From the NCBI RefSeq assembly GCF_003990445.1, contig NZ_REEZ01000004.1, positions 310,001 through 374,000 of the forward strand: a stretch of 64,000 nucleotides of DNA, given 5' to 3'. Both the position numbers and the translations under genes were made by a program. Below, one piece after another: positions 38,313-46,673 of this stretch. Each line of letters starts with the position of its first letter. Position 1 is the stretch's first letter. The stretch comes from Pararhodobacter zhoushanensis. Lineage in GTDB: Bacteria; Pseudomonadota; Alphaproteobacteria; Rhodobacterales; Rhodobacteraceae. The notes beneath the pieces are model-generated. The model was not told the origin of the DNA and searched no databases. It saw only the letters and a program-made list of their open reading frames with translations.

Positions 38313-40658
38313 TTAGACCGCGATGGCCCTTGTCCGTCTCGTCTTGACCTGATGCCAGCCCAGAATGACAACGCTCAGCGCCACGGCGGGCAGTTGCAGC
38401 GTCAGATCCCCCGACAGCACCAGCAGCGACAGCGCCAGCCGCACCGCGATCTCCCATTTGGGCAGGCGCGTCTGGTCGAACCGCGCCAGCGCGCTGGCCA
38501 GCAGGTACAGTGTCAAGCCCAGCCGTGTCAGCAACCAGAGCAGCGGCAGCAGGTGGAACGCGCCATCATAACCGGTCAGGAACCGCTGGCCGCTGGTGGC
38601 AAAGTCGGGGCTGATCACCGCCGCCTGCACCAGCAGGATCTCAGGGTTGAAGGCAAAGACGAAGGGGATCACGAACATCACGATCCCCGACCGCACCGCC
38701 GAGAACGAGGTCATCACCGGGTCCGATTTGGCGATGGTCGACGCGGCATAGGACGCCACGGCCACAGGCGGTGTGATCGCGCTGACGCAGGCGAAGTAGA
38801 AGATGAACATATGCGCGGTGAAATGCGCCAGTCCCAGCCCCACCAGCAACGGTCCCATCAGCAGCGCCGCGTTCACATAGGCCGGAACTGCCGGCATCCC
38901 CATGCCGAACAGGATCGCCAGCACCATCGTCACGCCCAAAGCGATGAACTGAAACGCCAGCGGCGCACCGTCCCCGATGTTCAGCGCCCTGAGCCAGCCC
39001 AGAATATCCAGCGCGATAAAGCTGGGCAGCGCGGTCAGGTTCAGCGCGATGTCGATCACCGAGACGGCAAGGAACATCAGATACAACCCGGCCGAGGTGA
39101 TCCCGGCATCCGACAGCGCATCCAGCAGCTTGGCCGGGCGCTTGCGGAAGGCGGGCTCGATGAACAGCATCCCCATCAGCGTCACCGCCGCCCACCAGCC
39201 GACGCTACCGGCATCGCCCAGCGTGTTCTGGATCAGTTGCATGATCCACGGCAGGTTCTCGGCCCGGCAGCCGGTGGCGGTCTGGATGATCTCGGCGCCC
39301 AGCATCCGGCTGATCGGATCGCAGCCGATGGCGTCCTTGGGCACCAGCAGCAGCACGATGATGATCGCCAGCGGCAGGAAGATCTGGCTCAGCAACAGCC
39401 CGTCATTGCGGGTCAGGCGCAGCTCGGGCGGCACTTCGCCCACGGCGTCGATGCCCTGCTTGCGCGACTGGAACATGACCGACAGGAACATGCAGATGAA
39501 ATACGCCACCGCCGGGATCGCCGCAGCAATCGCCACGTCGCGGTAGGGCACGCCAGTCATCGCGGCCAGAATGAAGGCGGCGATGCCCATGATCGGCGGC
39601 ATGACCTGCCCGCCGGACGAGGCCGCAGCCTCGACCCCCGCTGAATAGGTGCGTGAAAAGCCGCTTTTGACCATCATCGGAATGGTGATCGTGCCGGTGC
39701 CCAGCACGTTCACGACCGGCGTGCCGGTGGTGGTGCCAAACAGCGCCGAGGCGACGATTGCCGCATGGGCCGAGCCACCGCGCAGGCGGCGGGTGGACAC
39801 CACTGCCAGCTTGATCAGCGTGCGCCCGCCCGCCGAGACCGACAGCAGCGACCCCAGAACGATATAGGGGAACACGGTGTTAAGCATGATGTGCAGGAAC
39901 TGACCCAGCAGGCCCGAGCCCTGATTGACCAGCAAATCCTGCACCCGATAGCGCCCGTCCGCCAGGCTTCGCGGCTCACCCCCCAGCGCGGTGATCAAGT
40001 AGCGGTTCATGCCGTCCGAGCCGAAGGCGTACCAGATCAGCACCGTCGCGATGGCATAGACGGCCAGCGCGATCGAGACCATGACCAGCGAAAAGCCCCA
40101 GACCTGCGTGTTATAGGCCAGAAAGATCACCACCGCCCCGCCGACGATCAGCGTCAGCCAGGGGCCGGTCGTGGCCATGCAGCGCGGGTTGTCGATGCTG
40201 GTGGGGGCGGGCAGGCCCATCATCTGCGCCAGCTCACGCTCGGCGGTCAGCGTCCGCTCGATCAGCGCGGCGCGTTCGCCGGTGATCACGTCGATCAGGC
40301 AGACGGCTTCGTTCTCGATCAGATAGGTCGCGGCGATGCCGACAGCCGCCACCACCAGCGCCGCGTCCAGCGCCAGCCCGAGGCGGCGCTTGGCGGGGCT
40401 GACCTCGCTCCATTTGCGGGCGACCGAATGCCAGATGGCAACGATGATCATCATCCACGCAAAGGCGATGGGGTAGTAATATTCATACGGGAACCGGCGC
40501 ACATCGAGGCTGTCCCAGCCGGTCAGATCACGCCAGAACTGGTCCCAGCCCGGTATGGACGGGGTCGAATTGATCATCCCGACGACCACGAACAGCAGGG
40601 CCATGAGATAAACGACCCGGCGCAAGGCGGGCCGGATGACAGGGGGTTCGGTTTCCAT
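38313..40658 (-). CDS. TAXI-type TRAP transporter fused permease (system 2)
   Basis: A 781-residue inner-membrane protein combining the small and large TRAP subunits. A DctM core includes GSAHAAIVASALFGTTTGTPVVNVLGTGTITIPMM, AAASSGGQVMPPIMGIAAFILAAMTG, GMGMPAVPAYVNAALL and AITPPVAVASYAASTIA. It is longer than system 1 because of extra N-terminal helices and a cysteine-containing loop (RNLPWIMQ region preceded by GCDPISRMLG and ATGCRAEN). It follows its receptor gene after a hairpin and probably imports a substrate of the adjacent catabolic module. Confidence 0.93.
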   Translation of the reverse strand: METEPPVIRPALRRVVYLMALLFVVVGMINSTPSIPGWDQFWRDLTGWDSLDVRRFPYEYYYPIAFAWMMIIVAIWHSVARKWSEVSPAKRRLGLALDAALVVAAVGIAATYLIENEAVCLIDVITGERAALIERTLTAERELAQMMGLPAPTSIDNPRCMATTGPWLTLIVGGAVVIFLAYNTQVWGFSLVMVSIALAVYAIATVLIWYAFGSDGMNRYLITALGGEPRSLADGRYRVQDLLVNQGSGLLGQFLHIMLNTVFPYIVLGSLLSVSAGGRTLIKLAVVSTRRLRGGSAHAAIVASALFGTTTGTPVVNVLGTGTITIPMMVKSGFSRTYSAGVEAAASSGGQVMPPIMGIAAFILAAMTGVPYRDVAIAAAIPAVAYFICMFLSVMFQSRKQGIDAVGEVPPELRLTRNDGLLLSQIFLPLAIIIVLLLVPKDAIGCDPISRMLGAEIIQTATGCRAENLPWIMQLIQNTLGDAGSVGWWAAVTLMGMLFIEPAFRKRPAKLLDALSDAGITSAGLYLMFLAVSVIDIALNLTALPSFIALDILGWLRALNIGDGAPLAFQFIALGVTMVLAILFGMGMPAVPAYVNAALLMGPLLVGLGLAHFTAHMFIFYFACVSAITPPVAVASYAASTIAKSDPVMTSFSAVRSGIVMFVIPFVFAFNPEILLVQAAVISPDFATSGQRFLTGYDGAFHLLPLLWLLTRLGLTLYLLASALARFDQTRLPKWEIAVRLALSLLVLSGDLTLQLPAVALSVVILGWHQVKTRRTRAIAV

Positions 40659-40681
40659 AACTCGCTCGCATCAGGGCGATG

Positions 40682-40703
40682 GGGCCCGCCGGTTGGCGGG
40701 CCC
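40682..40703 (-). terminator. Hairpin between TRAP receptor and permease (system 2)
   Basis: GGGCCCGCC (40682-40690), loop GGTT, GGCGGGCCC (40695-40703) form a perfect 9-base-pair stem just after the receptor stop. There is no T-run; the position matches the hairpin in TRAP system 1. Confidence 0.5.
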
Positions 40704-40711
40704 GGTTGGTG

Positions 40712-41755
40712 TTACTGCGCGCACTCGGGCACGGTGTAACCCGCTTCTTCCCACGCCCGCACCGCGCCGGGGTGGTAGTGAACCGGGTTCAGCCCGCACA
40801 TGCCCGACGCAACCGGATCAAGATCTTCAAGCCCGATGTTGCGGGCATAGAGCGCCTTTTCATAGAGATCGCTCAGCGTTTCGATATGCGCGCGGGTCAG
40901 CTGATAGGCCAGCTCTTCGCTCATCGACTCATTCACGCAGTTGCCGCCGACCGAACCCCGGGTGCGGAACATGCCGTCTTCGGACACGATGGTCGCATTC
41001 TCACCCAGCGCCGCCATCTGCTCGGCGGTCAGGACGAACGGGGCCGAACCGGGCGAGGTCAGCAGGCGTTGCATGCTCTCGCTCTCGAACTGCGCGATCG
41101 GGATCGAATAGAAGTTCATCCGCCCCGCCGACAACGCCTGAAGCGGGCGGTCCGAGGGGATGTATTCCGGCAGCAAGGCTACATCGACCGAGCCTTCGGT
41201 GATGGTGGTGGCCATCTGCGACCAGTCGCTTTCAACAGCGGTGAAACCGGCACCGGCCTCAAGCCCGGTCATCACCTGAATGGTCGAGCGGGCCTCGCTG
41301 GTGGCGGCACCCCGGGGCGGGCCGTCCAGAACGCGGCGGCCGGCCAGATCGTCCCAGCCGGACACACCGGCGGTTTCGTAGCCATAGAGCACGTAAGCGC
41401 CAAAGGAATACGGGTAGAGCACGCGCAGCGAACCTGCCAGTTCCGCGCCGCGCTCGGCGCCCAGATCGGCGAAGGGGCCAACCCCGCGCGACATCAGGAA
41501 GGGAATGATGAACGGACAGATGCCGATATCGGTGCGCCCTTCGGCGACCGCCAGCGTCGCGTTTGCGCCAGTCTGGCCCAGCGTGATCTGAATATCGGCA
41601 ATACCGCGTTGCGAGGCGACCTCGGCCAGATGCGCGACGGTCAGATGGACCGCGACGCCGGGCGTCGAGGTCATCGCAGTCAGGTTCTCTTGCGCCGCGA
41701 CGCCGGTGGCGAAAGCGCCCAGCCCAAAGGCTGCAACTGTGGCTAATGTCTTCAT
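40712..41755 (-). CDS. TAXI-family TRAP solute-binding protein (system 2)
   Basis: A 347-residue periplasmic receptor with signal peptide MKTLATVAAFGLGAFATGVAAQ (about 1-22). The mature part keeps the family pattern but is divergent from system 1: PGVAVHLTVAHLAEVASQ replaces the GGTYYPVG loop, and QTGANATLAVAEGRTDIGICPF follows. Four cysteines are present late in the protein, including NCVNESM and SGMCGLNP. Divergence in the ligand loop suggests a different substrate. GGGAGGACACC precedes the start. Confidence 0.88.
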   Translation of the reverse strand: MKTLATVAAFGLGAFATGVAAQENLTAMTSTPGVAVHLTVAHLAEVASQRGIADIQITLGQTGANATLAVAEGRTDIGICPFIIPFLMSRGVGPFADLGAERGAELAGSLRVLYPYSFGAYVLYGYETAGVSGWDDLAGRRVLDGPPRGAATSEARSTIQVMTGLEAGAGFTAVESDWSQMATTITEGSVDVALLPEYIPSDRPLQALSAGRMNFYSIPIAQFESESMQRLLTSPGSAPFVLTAEQMAALGENATIVSEDGMFRTRGSVGGNCVNESMSEELAYQLTRAHIETLSDLYEKALYARNIGLEDLDPVASGMCGLNPVHYHPGAVRAWEEAGYTVPECAQ

Positions 41756-41823
41756 GGTGTCCTCCCGTTGATGGTTATCGGCAGCGGGGTCGGGTCTGTT
41801 GCCCGTCTTCGGTGCCGTCGAAC

Positions 41824-41859
41824 GAAAACGACCCGGCGCACCTCCTCGCGCGCCGGGTC
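41824..41859 (-). terminator. Terminator after the metallohydrolase gene
   Basis: GACCCGGCGC (41830-41839) and GCGCCGGGTC (41850-41859) form a 10-base-pair stem. Read on the minus strand it is followed by GTTTTCG. It separates the lyase/CoA-transferase/hydrolase genes from the TRAP genes downstream. Confidence 0.65.
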
Positions 41860-41867
41860 TGTGGTTG

Positions 41868-42761
41868 CTATCGGGCCGGGTGACGATACGGCTCGATCGA
41901 GATGTTGCGGCCGATGCGGATGGTCATCAGATCCTCGGCGATCAGCACGGTGCCGTCGTATTCGGCGGCCAGCTGGTCCAGCAGATCGTCCATCGGCAGC
42001 GGATCGGGCGGCAGCAGCGCCAGATGGGTGAGCATCGCCAGCCGCGGCTTGGTCTGGGCAAAGACGCGGCCCACCTCGGACGGCGAGGCGTGGTGGTCAA
42101 TCGCCACCTTCACCTTGGGATAATTCGCCAGCGTCGAGGCGCGCGCGGCGGCGACCTCGTGCACGAACACATCTGCGCCATGGGCCTGCGAGATCAGGTT
42201 CTCATTATACCGCGTGTCGTGCGAATGGACGAAGACGCGGCCCTTGTATTCGACCCGGAACCCGTAGGCCGAGGGGATGTTGTCGCCGTGATCCACCAGA
42301 ATCGCGATGATCTTCAGCCCGCCTTTGTCAAAGACCACGCCTTCTTCGTACTGATGCGGGATGATCCGCATGTGTTCGGCGTCGATCTCGTTGTCATTCA
42401 CCCGGATGTCGCGGTCGGGCTTGGTGACAATCCACGCACCCTCAGCGATATGCTCGATCCCGGCGGGGCCATAGACCGTCAGCGGCTTGCCGCGCCCGGC
42501 CCAGCCTTGCGGGATGGTGCCTGACATCAAAAGATCGAACAGACCTGAATAATGGTCCGAGTGGTAATGCGACAGGATCACCGTATCCACATAGCCAACC
42601 GGAATCCCCAGCTGCGACATGCGGATCACCGCACCCCGGCCACAGTCGAGCAATACGCGCTGGTCGCCCGCCTCGATCAGGGTTGAGGTGCCAAAGGCGT
42701 GGATGCTGGGGTTGGGAATGCCGGTGCCCAGCAGGGTGACTTTAAGAACGTCGGTGGTCAT
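41868..42761 (-). CDS. Metallo-beta-lactamase-fold hydrolase (RNase Z-like)
   Basis: A 297-residue two-zinc hydrolase. The metal motif is SHYHSDH (His65, His67, Asp69, His70), with further ligands in HGDN, the HSHDTRYNENL segment and a late His. It resembles RNase Z/arylsulfatase-type members, but the SGDT motif is replaced by HSHDT. Within a catabolic operon it may open a lactone or hydrolyse a thioester; RNA processing is less likely. It follows the CoA-transferase by 27 bases. Confidence 0.85.
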   Translation of the reverse strand: MTTDVLKVTLLGTGIPNPSIHAFGTSTLIEAGDQRVLLDCGRGAVIRMSQLGIPVGYVDTVILSHYHSDHYSGLFDLLMSGTIPQGWAGRGKPLTVYGPAGIEHIAEGAWIVTKPDRDIRVNDNEIDAEHMRIIPHQYEEGVVFDKGGLKIIAILVDHGDNIPSAYGFRVEYKGRVFVHSHDTRYNENLISQAHGADVFVHEVAAARASTLANYPKVKVAIDHHASPSEVGRVFAQTKPRLAMLTHLALLPPDPLPMDDLLDQLAAEYDGTVLIAEDLMTIRIGRNISIEPYRHPAR

Positions 42762-42788
42762 GTGTTTTCCTCCCTCACGGCGGGCCTG

Positions 42789-43928
42789 TCAGCCGCGCCG
42801 CGCCTTCAGTTCGGCGCGGATCTCGTCGCCATGGGCATCAAGGATCGGCGGTGGCAGCAGATCGGTCTCGGCCTGACCGTCGAAATTGTAGGGCGCGCGT
42901 ACGGTGGTGAAGGTATCGGCCATGACGCCGGGCACCTGCACCTTGATCCCCAGATGGCGCGCCTGCGGATCTTCCAGCGCTTCGTCGCTGTCATAGGCGG
43001 CGGAATAGGGCACGCCCGCCGCTTCCAGCGCCGCGCACCAGTCGTCGCGGGTTTTGGTGGCAAAGACCGGGGCGAAGGCTGCGATCAGCTCGTCCTGATG
43101 ATCAATCCGGGCGGGCCGTTCGGCAAAGCGCGGATCGTCGTTCAGGGCTTGCAGGCCGGTGGCCTCCAGCAACCCCTCCCAGAACTTTACGGGTGAGGAC
43201 AGGTGGAACGCGATCCACTTGCCGTCGGCGCACGCAAACGTATAGCTCTGCGAGACGACGGGGCGCGACAGCGGCCCCATGACTTCGCCCGCACTGTAAT
43301 AATGCGTGAAGCTGTCCAGATTGAAATGGCACATGGCTTCGAGCATCGAGATGTCGATGCGCCGCCCGGTGCTGCCCTCCTTCCGCTCAACCAGCGCCGC
43401 AAGAATCGCCATCGCCGCGTATTGGCCGGTGACGGAATCGGCGATTGCCGGGCCGATCACGCGGGGGTTCTCGGGCGGTGTCAGCAGACGCAGATACCCG
43501 GCAGCCGCCTGCGCGACGGAGTCGAAGGTGGGCCGGTTCATCGCCGGGCCAGAGGGACCAAAGCCCGAGATCGCGCAATAGATCAGGCCGGGGTTGATCG
43601 CCCGCAGCTCGGCCTCACCGGCGCCCAGCTTTTCGGCAACGCCGGGGCGGAAGTTCTGGATGAACACATCCGCCGTGGCGATCAGCTCGTGCAGGGTCTT
43701 GCGATCTTCCTCGCCGCGCGTGTCCAGCGCGATGGAGCGCTTGTTGCGGTTATAGGTCTGGTAATGCGGTGAATAGAGCCCGCCCTTGAACGCACGGAAC
43801 GGATCGCCCGAGCCCGGTAGCTCGACCTTGATCACATCCGCGCCCAGATCGGCCAGATGCATCGCGGCGGCGGGGCCGGTGATATAGGTGCCCAGCTCGA
43901 CCACTCGGATATTCTGCAGGATCTTCAT
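42789..43928 (-). CDS. CaiB/BaiF-family (type III) CoA-transferase
   Basis: A 379-residue enzyme that moves CoA between carboxylic acids. It starts with the typical VVELGTYITGPAAAMHLADLGADVIKVE, followed by YNRNKRSIALD, NFRPGVAEKLG and GPAIADSVTGQYAAMAILAAL, where Asp164 is the expected catalytic residue. The substrate is likely a di- or tricarboxylate, since the next enzyme resembles a citryl-CoA lyase. Its ATG overlaps the lyase stop by four bases. Confidence 0.92.
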   Translation of the reverse strand: MKILQNIRVVELGTYITGPAAAMHLADLGADVIKVELPGSGDPFRAFKGGLYSPHYQTYNRNKRSIALDTRGEEDRKTLHELIATADVFIQNFRPGVAEKLGAGEAELRAINPGLIYCAISGFGPSGPAMNRPTFDSVAQAAAGYLRLLTPPENPRVIGPAIADSVTGQYAAMAILAALVERKEGSTGRRIDISMLEAMCHFNLDSFTHYYSAGEVMGPLSRPVVSQSYTFACADGKWIAFHLSSPVKFWEGLLEATGLQALNDDPRFAERPARIDHQDELIAAFAPVFATKTRDDWCAALEAAGVPYSAAYDSDEALEDPQARHLGIKVQVPGVMADTFTTVRAPYNFDGQAETDLLPPPILDAHGDEIRAELKARRG

Positions 43929-44734
43929 GCGCCGGGCTCCTGCTCTTCGCGGCCAGAGCGTTCTCCGTCATACGAGATCGCCAGATCGGCATGGTTGGAC
44001 ATGATGAAGCCAATCGAGCGCAGGCTTTCCTCATAGAGATGGGCTGACAGCCCCGCCGCGCGGGCCAGCAGAGGCACGGCTTTCAGCGCTTCAAGCGGCC
44101 AGCCCGCATCCAGAATCACTGCCGGGATTGCGCCCGAGACGTTGACCGGCAGCGGGCGGTGCATGATGCCGGGGGCTTGCTCGCCCAGCACGCGCAGGGT
44201 TTCGACATAGCGGCCCGAGAGGCCCAGCTCATCGCAAAGCTCGAGCAGACGCAGCGCGCGTGGATCGCCTTCGGCGTGTTGCGGATGACCAAGGCCTGGT
44301 ACCTTCTTGCGTTCGATCTTCAGCTGCGTGACGTGATCCTGCGCCGAGGCGGCGATATCGCCGTCGGTCGCGCCGGTCAGCACCTCATGCAGGAACCGCC
44401 CCGCCGTTTCCGTCGACCCGGCCACCACCGTGCCCATCCCCAGCAGCCCCGCCGCCATCGCGCCTTGCCAGGATTCCGGTCCTGCAGCCAAGGTCATACG
44501 CGCTGCTTGCACACTGGGCACCAGCCCGTGTTCTGCGATAGAGACCAGACAGGCGTCCAGCATCTTGCTCTGGGCGCTGGTGGGCATTTCACCAACCACC
44601 AGCAGCCAGAAGTAGTCGGTGAAACCGATCTTGCCGATCAGGTCATGGCACAGATCGCGGCCGCGCACCGTGATCGAATGGGCGTCCGATGTGGCGATCG
44701 CCGTATAGGCGTCGGTTTGTTTTCCAATGCGCAT
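43925..44734 (-). CDS. Citryl-CoA lyase-like protein (citrate-synthase fold)
   Basis: A 269-residue protein similar to the C-terminal, citrate-synthase-like part of citryl-CoA lyases. Recognisable are the active-site His150 in GLGHPQHAEGDPRAL, NVSGAIPAVILDAGWP and RAAGLSAHLYEESL. Such enzymes split a 3-hydroxy-3-carboxy-acyl-CoA into acetyl-CoA (or another acyl-CoA) and a keto acid. It is far too short for a normal citrate synthase. It is first in the lyase/CoA-transferase/hydrolase unit; an operator-like inverted repeat lies immediately before its start. Confidence 0.85.
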   Translation of the reverse strand: MRIGKQTDAYTAIATSDAHSITVRGRDLCHDLIGKIGFTDYFWLLVVGEMPTSAQSKMLDACLVSIAEHGLVPSVQAARMTLAAGPESWQGAMAAGLLGMGTVVAGSTETAGRFLHEVLTGATDGDIAASAQDHVTQLKIERKKVPGLGHPQHAEGDPRALRLLELCDELGLSGRYVETLRVLGEQAPGIMHRPLPVNVSGAIPAVILDAGWPLEALKAVPLLARAAGLSAHLYEESLRSIGFIMSNHADLAISYDGERSGREEQEPGA

Positions 44735-44741
44735 GTCATTC

Positions 44742-44758
44742 TTTTCGTATTGCGAAAC
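44742..44758. promoter_or_regulatory. Operator-like inverted repeat 1 (likely IclR site)
   Basis: TTTTCGTATTGCGAAAC differs by one base from the element at 46602-46618. It lies between the divergent citryl-CoA lyase and intradiol dioxygenase genes, close to the lyase start and about 95 bases before the dioxygenase start. TTTCG/CGAAA arms with a 5-base centre resemble sites of IclR-family regulators of aromatic catabolism, and an iclR-type gene lies in between. Confidence 0.75.
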
Positions 44759-44853
44759 TTTTTTCTCTTGCCGAAGACTACGGGCGCAGATTAGGCTTCG
44801 TCAAGCCACTTTGTTCGGCCCTTGCCGGACGTGCGAATGAGGGAGAAGGCACC

Positions 44854-45711
44854 GTGAAGGATATCAACCAGTTCACCATCACCCAGGCGGTGAAGGATTC
44901 GTTCAAGACCGAGCCGGGCAGCCGGTTTGAATCCCTGCTGCACGGTCTGGTCGAGCATCTGCACGACTTCACCCGCGAGCAGAACGTCACCCATGAGGAA
45001 TGGATGGGGGTGCTCAACTTCCTCTACGACTGCGGTAAGATCTCGACGCCTGAGCGCCACGAGTTCATCCTGCTGTCCGACGTGTTGGGCTGGTCCTCGC
45101 TGGTCGATATGATCAACACCAAGGGCGGCGCGACCGAGGGCTCGAACCTTGGGCCGTTCTATCTGGACAACGCACCGGTCAAGCAACTGGGCGGCAATCT
45201 GGCCGATGACCGCGATGGGGTGACGGTGCTGGTGCATGGCAAGGTCAGCAACACGCTGCACCACCCGCTGCCCGGCGCGACCATCGACACCTGGCAGGCG
45301 GACGCGACCGGCACCTATCCTATTCAAGAGGTCGAGCAGGACAAATACGACCTGCGTGGCAAGTTTACCTGCGATGAAAACGGGCGTTATTATTACACCA
45401 CCGTGCTGCCCAAGCCCTATACCGTGCCCTATGACGGCCCGGTCGGTGTGCTGCTGCGGGCGGGCACCCGCCACGCCTGGCGCGCGCCGCATATGCATTT
45501 CATCGTGACTGCGCCGGGTATGGCCGGGATCACCACCGAGATCTTCTTCAAGAATACCGAATATCTGGATAATGACGCAGTGTTCGGCGTCCGGCAGTCG
45601 CTGATTGCCGATCTGAAACCGGCCAAGGATATCGACAAGCTGGGCTACACGCTGGACAAGAAGCCTGATGCCGTGATCGAATTCGACTTTGTGCTGGCAC
45701 CAGAGGGTTAA
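44854..45711 (+). CDS. Intradiol ring-cleavage dioxygenase (catechol/hydroxyquinol 1,2-dioxygenase type)
   Basis: A 285-residue ferric iron enzyme. The helical N-terminal domain (about 8-95) is that of catechol and hydroxyquinol 1,2-dioxygenases and is absent from protocatechuate 3,4-dioxygenase subunits. The iron ligands are recognisable: Tyr155 in TGTYPIQ, Tyr189 in PKPYTVPYDG, and His213/His215 in RAPHMHFIV. The GTG at 44854 has GGGAGAAGG upstream and starts at the family N-terminus; an earlier in-frame start would cross the operator region. Its ring-fission product is probably passed to the divergent CoA-transferase/lyase genes. The exact diol is unknown. Confidence 0.93.
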   Translation: MKDINQFTITQAVKDSFKTEPGSRFESLLHGLVEHLHDFTREQNVTHEEWMGVLNFLYDCGKISTPERHEFILLSDVLGWSSLVDMINTKGGATEGSNLGPFYLDNAPVKQLGGNLADDRDGVTVLVHGKVSNTLHHPLPGATIDTWQADATGTYPIQEVEQDKYDLRGKFTCDENGRYYYTTVLPKPYTVPYDGPVGVLLRAGTRHAWRAPHMHFIVTAPGMAGITTEIFFKNTEYLDNDAVFGVRQSLIADLKPAKDIDKLGYTLDKKPDAVIEFDFVLAPEG

Positions 45712-45717
45712 GACGCT

Positions 45718-46521
45718 GTGAGCGACGACGAAAACAGACCAGCGGGCTTTGTCGAGGCTCTGGCCAAGGGCATCGCGATCCTTGAGAGCTTCGATGCCAG
45801 CCACAGCGAAATGACGCTGTCCGAGGTCGCGCGCCGGGTGGACGTTTCTCCGGCAGCGGCGAGGCGGGGTCTGATCACGCTGATCGAGCTGGGCTATGTC
45901 GGCCAGAACGCCAAGCGTTTTCACCTGAAACCCAAGGTGATGGCGCTGGGCTCGTCGTTCTATTTCGCCACGCGGGTGGATGAGATCATCCTGCCCGATC
46001 TGCGGCGGTTGGTTGAGACGTTTGGCGATGCGGCTTCGGTCGGGACGCTGAACGATCACAACGTGATCTACGTCGCGCATTACTCGCAGCAGCGCGCCCG
46101 GCGCGCCTCGGCCGTGGTGGGGGCCAGCTATCCTGCCTTTGCCACCTCGATTGGCCGGGTGATGCTGGCGGGACTGTCCGATGACGCGCTGGACCGCTGG
46201 CTTGAGGGGCTGACGCCGGTGCCGCTGACCTCGCGCACGCTGACCGACAAGGGGGCCTTGCGCGAAGAGGTGCTGCGCGTGCGCGAGCAGGGCTATGCGA
46301 CGACGGTGGATCAGCTGGATTATGGCATCACCGCCATTGCCGTGCCCATCGTCAACGATGAGGGTCGCACCGTCGCCGCGATCAACAGCTCGGGCTACAG
46401 CGGCATGGTCGCGCCCGAGGCGCTGGTCAGCGAACGCCTGCACGAGCTGCGCGCCGTTGCGTCGTCGATTGCCCTTCAACTGGCCCGTTATCCAACGCTG
46501 CGGGCGGTGCTGGGCGACTGA
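45718..46521 (+). CDS. IclR-family transcriptional regulator (aromatic catabolism type)
   Basis: A 267-residue regulator. An N-terminal winged helix-turn-helix (about 10-75) includes MTLSEVARRVDVSPAAARRGLITLIELGYV, and the C-terminal effector domain (about 90-260) has ASYPAFATSIGRVMLAGLS, YATTVDQLDYGITAIAVPI and SERLHELRAVASSIALQL. This subgroup includes PcaR/PobR-like regulators of aromatic acid pathways. The GTG start lies six bases after the dioxygenase stop, so they are cotranscribed. The two similar inverted repeats on either side are its likely binding sites. Confidence 0.92.
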   Translation: MSDDENRPAGFVEALAKGIAILESFDASHSEMTLSEVARRVDVSPAAARRGLITLIELGYVGQNAKRFHLKPKVMALGSSFYFATRVDEIILPDLRRLVETFGDAASVGTLNDHNVIYVAHYSQQRARRASAVVGASYPAFATSIGRVMLAGLSDDALDRWLEGLTPVPLTSRTLTDKGALREEVLRVREQGYATTVDQLDYGITAIAVPIVNDEGRTVAAINSSGYSGMVAPEALVSERLHELRAVASSIALQLARYPTLRAVLGD

Positions 46522-46601
46522 GCGCGAAATTTACGTGTATCGTCACGCGAACAGGCTTGACGGAGCCTAAACCGCTCCGTACTTTTCGTTATAAGCAAGA
46601 A

Positions 46602-46618
46602 TTTTCGCATTGCGAAAC
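46602..46618. promoter_or_regulatory. Operator-like inverted repeat 2 (likely IclR site)
   Basis: TTTTCGCATTGCGAAAC, with perfect TTTCGC/GCGAAA arms around ATT, lies 55 bases upstream of the demethylase-like gene. A half-site TTTTCG occurs 19 bases earlier (46583-46588). It shares 16 of 17 bases with 44742-44758. Confidence 0.78.
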
Positions 46619-46673
46619 ATTAGACTGCGCCGGGCCAGAAAGCCGCGCACCATCAGACACCAGGGAGGATCCG

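Noticed and set aside
43925-44734. Annotation as citrate synthase
   Set aside because: At 269 residues it lacks much of the large domain of citrate synthases, and it sits in a catabolic operon with a CoA-transferase. Citryl-CoA-lyase-like fits better.
44689-44853. Extended N-terminus for the intradiol dioxygenase
   Set aside because: The added residues cross the operator-like repeat and overlap the divergent lyase start. The GTG at 44854 has a strong ribosome site and matches the family N-terminus.
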